DNA from: Hemibagrus wyckioides
Lineage: Eukaryota; Chordata; Actinopteri; Siluriformes; Bagridae
DNA length: 64,000 nt
Direction of reading: 5' to 3'
Assembly (NCBI RefSeq): GCF_019097595.1
Contig: NC_080717.1
Coordinates: 15,789,836-15,853,835, forward strand
The notes below the pieces were generated by a model. It was not told the DNA's origin, searched no databases, and saw nothing but the letters and a program-made list of their open reading frames with translations. The position numbers and the translations under genes are program-made. Shown piece after piece: positions 57,521 through 64,000 of this stretch. Numbering within the stretch: the first letter of the stretch is position 1; each line of letters starts with the position of its first letter.

Positions 57521-58647
57521 CTGTAAGAAATAAAACACAAGTAATTTGAATGAATACAGTGTGAAACAGACTGAACCTGGCAGGAATAAACAAGCAAACA
57601 CTGCAAATGAAAAAGGAGCAGGAAGTTTCTATGATCCCCAGGCATCAGTGATGCATGATATAGTATAATTTACTTAGTTCATGAAAAGTGATACAGAGGG
57701 AAACTACATACGCTGGACACTATATATGCATTTCCTGGGATCCACCATGCATTCTGAAGATATAACTATAAAGAAGGAGGATTGCACTTGGGAACTGATG
57801 AGAAATTACTTCATTTATTTAGCAACTAAAGCACCAGAGAATTTGGTCAGACGTTTTAACTGAATATTCATAAGGAGTCTTTTTCAAAAGAAAACTCAAA
57901 AAACTAGCAAAGATCTCATCTGTCTGTCGCTAAACTCAGGCATCTTAAGTAACAGTAAAAGACTGGATGGTTTACATTCTGGAGGAAAACACACCAAAAA
58001 TCACACTTCAAAGCAATGTGCAGTTTCCTCATATATCACAACAACAAAGAGAAAACCTATCAACTGCCTCTGGCAAAATCCATAAACATACCATATAACT
58101 ATGAATTTCCAGCCTGCATCTCTGTCCTGGATTTCTCTGACGGTCTTGCTATTTACTTATTACTATTCTCTGCTTGTTTACTTTTATAATATGTACATAT
58201 AATTTGACTTCTCAAGCTTGTTCGAGATAACAATTAATAAAAATATCAAACATCCACTCAAACATCTAGATGAATACATTATGAACTGATAAAGTGGTGG
58301 CATATTTCTTTACTTCCAGATTGGCAGAAAGCTTCAAATAATGTGTATGCAATGGGATCTCACAGGACAAAGAAAAAAAAACCCAAATGAGCATTTGGGT
58401 CACATGAGCAAGAGGTTTTTTCTGTGTTATGGAGATCCTGGGAGCAGTTGTTGGCTTGTTTAGGCTTGTTTATGTTTCTGAGTTTATTTTAAGCAAAATA
58501 AGAAAAGGTTTGATAAAGGACGAAAACATTTACATGGTCATCTGAATATGGTTAGCCTCCTATGTTTCACTAGTGCTCTAATTTCTTTCATCAATTTAAA
58601 AGACAAAAACTAAAAACAAGTGAAAATTCCTTATTAAATCAACAGGG

Positions 58648-58674
58648 TCTATCTATCTATCTATCTATCTATAT
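58648..58674. repeat. (TATC)n microsatellite
   Basis: About six tetranucleotide units followed by ata repeats. Confidence 0.9.
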
Positions 58675-59439
58675 AAAAAATATATATAATATATATACAC
58701 ACACACACTGAACAGATGTCTGACTGTATATCCAGAATCAGGAATTAGTAGGTATGTGGAATAAGAAGTTAAACACTTCATCAAGCAAAAAAAGAGGCTA
58801 GCCAGACTCCAAGAGATAAATGTCATTACAAGCAGTGAGAGAAACTAAAGAAAGATTATAGCAAAAGTACTCCCATATTTTTTTGCAGTAATAAGCTGGC
58901 TTATTTATACATACATTTAATGCCATAACTAGCTTAGCATATCATAAACTGTACCTACAAGCTCACATAACATGGGCATGGACAAGTCTTCACCTGCCTG
59001 GTTGGCCAACTAATGAATTTGTGACCCGTCTACCCCGATATTACCCGAGGATATATACAACAACCCAGTCTGCATGAGCTGTAACAACAAAACCAGCTAA
59101 TACTATGCAAAGTATTACACAGATCCCATATCATCTTCAAGCTGTCAGACAATGACTCATATCAATTCCCATGTGCAACAGATGATAATTTGCACAATGC
59201 CTGGCTTTGTAACTCAGTTTAGAGTGTCTGTTCCGAGAGCCTTGGTTTTATTATCGTAATCTGTGCAGTAGGTTTAATGTTTCTCCCTCTGCTCTTGCTC
59301 AGTCGTTCACAAGTTTCACTTTGTAACTTTCTTGAAGTTTTCAACATGCACGACAATCTATCCAGTTCATTCTCACCACCCAATGAGGGCAAAGACTTCC
59401 TGTCAGCTTTTAAGTGTTTTTTTTTTGTGTGGTACACTG

Positions 59440-60985
59440 GATATAAAAAGTTTACACACCCCTGTTAAAATGGCAGATTTTTGTCATGTAAAAAAATTAA
59501 ACCAGTATAACCCAGTATCATGTAAGAGCCTTTCCAACTTTTATGTGAAATGAAAACCAATATATTAAAAGTGGAAAACAATAAGAATCATTTTAAGGGG
59601 AAAAAAATTGCTCAGTTGTAAAAAAAAAAAAAAAAAAAAATTGAGATAAAATGTAAGTCGCTCTGGATAAGGACATATGCCAAATGTGACAAATGTAAAT
59701 GCAATCAGTAAATACCTTCTGTCAACTAAAGTGACTGATTAAACACAAATAAAATATAGCTGGTCCTATAGGATTTTTCTGATGTCTTCTTGGTAAAAAT
59801 CTGACTGGAAAAGCCACAAAGAGCTTACAAAGCAGTACTGGATCTCACGGTTGAAAAATATCAATTAGGAGAGGGTTATAAAAAAAAAATTAAACAAGAC
59901 ATTGAATATACCATGGAAGACTGTAAAGGCAATATTCAACATGTGGAGAAAATATGGCACAACAGTGGCATTATGAAGGACATCCCCCTAAACCTGATGA
60001 TTAGACCAGGAGAAAACTGGTCAGAGAGGATGCCAAGAAGCCTACAGCAACATTAAAGGAATTGCAGCAATTACTGGATGCTCTCTACATGTCACAACAA
60101 TCTCCTGAATTCTTCATATGTCTGCGCTACAGGGGAGGATGGAAATCCGATAACTTTTTTAACCAAAAAAAAAAAAAAACTAAAACAAAAACAACCCCAC
60201 ACACGCCCAAGCCTGGCTATGGTTTTTAAAAAAAATGCATCCAATCTCCCAAAACCATGTGGAATATAGTGTTGAACCTTTTGCCCATAAAAACACAGCA
60301 CATCATTAAAAGAACACTATCCCCCACATTGAAGCATGGAGGTGGCAGCATCGTGCATTGAGACTGCTTTTCTTCAGCTGAAACTGGGGTTTTAATCAGG
60401 GTGGAGGGAATAATGAATAGCTCCAGATACCAGTCAATTCTGGCACAAAGCCTAAAGGCTTCTACTAAAACACTTAAGATGAAGAGGAATTTCACCTTAC
60501 AGCATGGCCTGAAGCACACACAAAAATGAACAAAAGAATGTCTTCACCCAAACAAGATCAAGGTTTTGGAATGGCTCAGCCAGCATCCAGATCTAAATAC
60601 AATCGAAAATCTGTGGGGTGACCTGAAGAGGGCTGTGCACAGGAGATACCCAACCAATTTGATACGAGTTAACATGCTTTTGGAGGGAAGAAAGGCGAAA
60701 TATTGTTAAGTCAAGAAGAACTGATTGACTTTAACCCAAAAAAGACTGAATGCTATGATAAAATCTAAAGGTGCTTTAACTAAGTATTAGTTTAGGGGTA
60801 TGCACATTTATGCAACCAGTTTATTTTACATTTTTTCTTTTTATCTTTTTTCCCCTCCAAAATAATTCTTATTGTTTTTCACTTCAAAAGCTTGCAACTT
60901 TATTTCACTTGCAACAGGTTTTATCACAAAAACATGGTATTTTAACAGGGGTGTGTAGACTTTTTTTTTTTTTTTTTTTATACAC
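59440..60985 (+). mobile_element. Decayed Tc1-like transposon in tm9sf2 intron
   Basis: Inverted ends pair 'agtttacacacccctgttaaaa' type sequence at 59.45 kb with its complement 'ttttaacaggggtgtgtagac' type sequence at 60.94-60.96 kb. Between them transposase remnants are recognisable: NWSERMPRSLQQH near 60.02 kb, LKHGGGSI near 60.33 kb and an [16 protein letters not shown] segment near 60.61 kb. All frames contain stops and frameshifts, and A/T runs have expanded at the ends. A SINE-type tail sits near its left end (59645-59700). Confidence 0.75.
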
Positions 60986-61158
60986 AGCCACCTTGTCAAA
61001 TCACACTGATTGTAATGACACATATGAACATGTACCTAGTGCAAAATATCATAGATGAAAAATATTCTTAATATTACTGTTGATGTGATGTTATTTTGTT
61101 CAGTAGAGCTGGAAATCAAGATTGGGACCACAGCCAATAGAGTCAAGACTGTCTAGAT

Positions 61159-62408
61159 CAGGGGTGTCAAACATACGGCCCGCGGGCTGAATACGGCCCA
61201 CTAAGGCGTCCAATACGGCCCGCTGGATGATTTGAATAAATAATATTAAATATTAAATCTTTTTTATTATCATTATTATTAGTAGTAGTAGTATTAAATA
61301 AAGTCTATGGTATTCGTTGCAATATTGTATTTGGTTTTATTCATTTTTTTTATTTTATCATTGATCATTTAATTGCGCTTCTGCCGGAACCTCTAACACG
61401 CATGCGCATTCTAAAGCAGCGCCTAAATCAAATTTCGAACACGTCGGCTAATTAAAGATGTGTGGCAAGCACCCGCGATTTTAAAAATGTCCAAAAAAAG
61501 AAAAATTGATCTGGAAGGGTGGATGTTTCAGGAGAAATGGAAAGAGAAGTATTTCTTCTGTGAGGTCAACGGCAAGCCGGTATGTTTAATCTGCTCACAA
61601 GCCGAGGGACGACATATCTCTGTGAGCAGGCATTTTCTGTAATGAACATTAACAAGTTCAACCTGCGCTCTCGACTCACACACAGACATCTCAATGACAT
61701 AATGAGAGTGGCAACGGCTCAAAAACTGGTTGCTGATGTTGATGCACTGGTCGAAGAAAAGAGAAGTCAGGTGTCAGGAAGCAGGAATTAAAATCGTACG
61801 TATGTCAAACTTAATGCATTACAAATGCAATCTAGATTTTTATTTGTTAAAGAAAAGTTCTCATTTCTGGTGTATAGTTAATGTCCATATCAAAAGTGAA
61901 TGATATTTTTTTTAATTTTTCATTTGCATTAACCATAAAGAATTTATTTTGTATATTATTTTTTTTTTACATATAAGCTATTGAGTTGTTAATCATGTTA
62001 AAGGCAGTTTTTTATAATTGTGAAGTGTTTTTGTAGTTTGTACATTATATTGTAGCCTATAGCTTCATATTTAATGTAACTGTCTGTACAGAGTCTGTAG
62101 CATTTTTTTATTTCTTATTTTCTCATTATTAAAAAGTATGACAAATAATATTCATGTTCAAAGGAAAGGGTTTTGATTGCCATTACTTAGACAACATTTT
62201 TTTTTCCCAAAAAGGAATGAGTGTGTTAATGAACAGTTTCTGAGGACTTATTAAATGCAGTTTTACAGAATAGTGTGTCTTTCTAGGTTTTTTTTTGCAA
62301 ATTAATTTGTAATTTGGTGCACTACGATTTTTTAAAAAAAAAAAGGAGATTCAGCCCGCACATTTCTTCTCATCCGGCCCTCACCCTAAAATGAGTTTGA
62401 CACCCCTG
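61159..62408 (+). mobile_element. hAT deletion derivative with intact termini and 8-bp target duplication
   Basis: The ends are CAGGGGTGTCAAAC and GTTTGACACCCCTG, perfect 14-bp inverted repeats. They are flanked on both sides by the identical octamer GTCTAGAT (61151-61158 and 62409-62416), the 8-bp duplication diagnostic of hAT insertion. Subterminal 'acggcccgc' type words repeat near both ends. The interior keeps only the two ends of a hAT transposase gene and is AT-rich elsewhere. The family is that of GTF2IRD2/ZBED-like hAT-Charlie elements, by resemblance of the protein ends. Confidence 0.92.
61487..61792 (+). pseudogene. hAT transposase pseudogene: N-terminal BED piece joined to C-terminal piece
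   Basis: Starts MSKKRKIDLEGWMFQEKW and continues to FFCEVNGKPVCLICSQ, the first half of a BED-type zinc finger (Cys-x2-Cys). At about 61605 the sequence jumps, in another frame, to YLCEQAFSVMNINKFNLRS and then LTHRHLNDIMRVATAQ, the hAT dimerisation tail. About 500 codons, including the RNase H-like catalytic core and the His half of the finger, are missing. It is the result of an internal deletion and cannot encode an active transposase. Confidence 0.9.
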
Positions 62409-62757
62409 GTCTAGATAATGTTTTTTTTACTGTGTTGCTACTATAATCCTACACTGAATATCTGGTTTTGAACAAACGTAATGTGGTGCAACTGGTGGAA
62501 CTAGGTCGTTTTTTAGCATTTATTCATACTGTCAGAGCTCAACTGTCATTCAAAAGATGTCTACGAAACCCCTTAAAAGGTCACACTGTACAAGGGTTAG
62601 CTTATCCTTCTGACTCATTTGAAAAAGCCCCATCTACCCTATCTAGCCCTACCTAAATTCTTAATAAGCAATATTAACAGAATCTAACAAAAACTGTACT
62701 GCACAACAAAGAAACAATACATGTATCAAACCAAAAAATCTGAGCAGTGTAACTCAC

Positions 62758-62917
62758 CGGTTTTTTAAAGCCAACGTATGCACCTACAAAGGTGAGAGGA
62801 ACGGAAATGCCAAACCACAGTGCCAAGACAGCTACCAGTGTGGCGAATGGGACGGCAGCAGATGAGCCCTCCACCCACAGAATCAGATTCATCAAGAAGA
62901 AATCGGCAAACACAATG
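62758..62917 (-). CDS. tm9sf2: tm9sf2 coding exon C
   Basis: 160 bp with acceptor gtctttcacag and donor aaaccg|gtgagt. It encodes IVFADFFLMNLILWVEGSSA, then AVPFATLVAVLALWFGIS and VPLTFVGAYVGFKKP. It carries two membrane helices, and the SSAAVPF..LVA.LALWF pattern is typical of TM9SF2. Phase 2 in, phase 0 out. Confidence 0.95.
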
Positions 62918-63010
62918 CTGTGAAAGACATAGTGTCATAATGAGAATCTCATTAAAGGCCATCTCATTAAAGAATACCTTTACCTCATTATACAAAACAA
63001 GTCAACATAC

Positions 63011-63068
63011 CCAGGACACAGAAGCGCTGTCAATAAAACGTTTGTTTTCCATTTGTCACCACCAAAAC
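63011..63068 (-). CDS. tm9sf2: tm9sf2 coding exon B
   Basis: 58 bp with acceptor tgcttcttcag and donor cctgg|gtatgt. It encodes FGGDKWKTNVLLTALLCPG. The first codon (Ser) is split with the preceding exon and the last Gly codon with the following one. Human TM9SF2 reads FGGEKWKTN at this position. Confidence 0.93.
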
Positions 63069-63777
63069 CTGAAGAAGCACAAACAAATAATTATACAATC
63101 TCTGGATAAATATTTCTGGTCATACATAAAAGTCAATATTTTGCTAACTTATAGATGATTATTAGGCAAATAATCCTCTATATAAATCCACACACATACA
63201 CACACCTGACCAAATGAATATAAGCTTAAAACATGTTTAAAAATGATTTATAATTAAAACAATTTTCAAAAACTCAAGGAGTTTACTGACATCTATTACA
63301 AATCACAATAATAAATATCTAAATAATCAACTGTATATTATAACTAAATGTTACTCTAACAAAATTAATGCTTATATAAATTAATAGTGAGGTGAGATGA
63401 TGGTGAGATCCAAACAGTACTGTCAATAATATATAATTCAATATGTGTCGGCCTGGGAAAATACTTCATGTCACTGCAGCTGAATTTGTACATCAAAAAT
63501 GTGTTTCAGCCTATAACATACTTTGTATGTAACTCCACATACATATTTAACATATGCTATGCCTTTAGCTATACCTTGAGACTGAGATACATAAATATAA
63601 ACATTTATTCTTAGGAAAGCCTGTAATTAATTCAGAACTATATACTCTATTGTAGAGAAACTCAATATGCCACCATGTGAAGATATGATATTAAGATAAA
63701 TGCATTGTAAAATTTGTTCATTATTATCATAATCAGATTCAGCAATATGCCAGTACTTTAATAGGTGATATCCTTAC

Positions 63778-63897
63778 TTTTATACAATCTGGCTGATACA
63801 TAGCCAGCAGGCGTGCCGAGGAGGACCCACAGCACCACTGCACAGGTCATAAGGGCTCCTCTGTTCGCTGGAGACAAAAATCCAAGGCACGCTAGAA
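63778..63897 (-). CDS. tm9sf2: tm9sf2 coding exon A (first seen; gene continues beyond window)
   Basis: 120 bp with acceptor tctttttttcag and donor tataaaa|gtaagg. It encodes LACLGFLSPANRGALMTCAV and then VLWVLLGTPAGYVSARLYK. FLSPANRGALMT is a TM9SF hallmark. The window's right end (63898-64000) is intron. The seven exons seen give about 280 residues, the C-terminal two-fifths of a protein of about 660. TM9SF2 is a multi-pass endomembrane (Golgi/endosome) protein needed for proper glycosphingolipid and heparan-sulfate biosynthesis in mammals (established knowledge). Confidence 0.95.
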
Positions 63898-64000
63898 CTG
63901 AAAAAAAGAGATTAAATACTACTGTAGACAGAGCAAAAGCAGAAGTTCACAAAGAACTTGCATTAAAGACATCGACCTTATAATTATAAGTATAACAAAT

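Larger units (their letters stand above)
57521..62757 (-). other. tm9sf2 intron between exons C and D, repeat-filled
   Basis: 5.2-kb intron, by far the largest completely contained here. It holds a tatc microsatellite (58648-58674), a decayed Tc1-like element (59.44-60.98 kb), a hAT deletion derivative (61159-62408) and a SINE-type tail (59645-59700). The remaining sequence from 57.52 to 58.64 kb and around 58.70-59.44 kb shows no gene. Confidence 0.85.

Noticed and set aside
57681..57863. 60-codon plus-strand open frame in the tm9sf2 intron
   Set aside because: No similarity, no splice context, antisense to the gene; treated as chance.

Overview
The window is vertebrate nuclear DNA, almost certainly from a ray-finned (teleost) fish. 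The grounds are AT-rich intergenic sequence, spliced genes with GT-AG introns, long CA/GA microsatellites, and a mix of Tc1-like, hAT, Ty1/copia, Ty3/gypsy, L2/Rex-like LINE and V-SINE-type repeats typical of teleosts. Nothing bacterial or phage-like is present, and I see no CRISPR array and no convincing tRNA or rRNA gene.

Layout. 1-28 kb: mostly non-coding DNA without a recognisable gene. It holds microsatellites, SINE and Tc1 debris, a CpG-rich promoter-like block near 11.1-11.6 kb, one exon-like segment at 7.2 kb (minus strand), and stretches that look like conserved regulatory elements. 28-33 kb: nested DNA-transposon derivatives, a near-complete but dead Tc1-like element, and a microsatellite-linked repeat. 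33.2-41.2 kb: a retrotransposon cluster of a LINE endonuclease fragment, an internally deleted Ty3/gypsy element (sushi-like gag) and a nearly full-length decayed Ty1/copia element. 42.0-43.25 kb (minus): a diverged fragment resembling eIF4G, with a coiled-coil-coding remnant and a poly(A)-binding-protein-like RRM remnant beside it. 45-48.6 kb: L2/Rex-type LINE 3' fragments and SINE pieces.

The two solid protein-coding genes are at the right. A complete intronless-CDS class A GPCR of the GPR101 type (49837-51117, plus) has a likely upstream 5'UTR exon and promoter. The last seven coding exons of tm9sf2 (minus) run from 63897 down to the stop at 54147; the gene continues upstream beyond the window. 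The two genes converge tail to tail.

The linkage is informative. From general knowledge, human GPR101 lies beside ZIC3 on Xq, whereas TM9SF2 lies near ZIC2/ZIC5 on 13q. A GPR101-type receptor beside tm9sf2 therefore fits an ohnologue retained in the ZIC2/ZIC5 paralogon. This would also explain a large, regulation-rich, gene-poor left flank. That interpretation is inference; the gene identities rest on the translated sequence.
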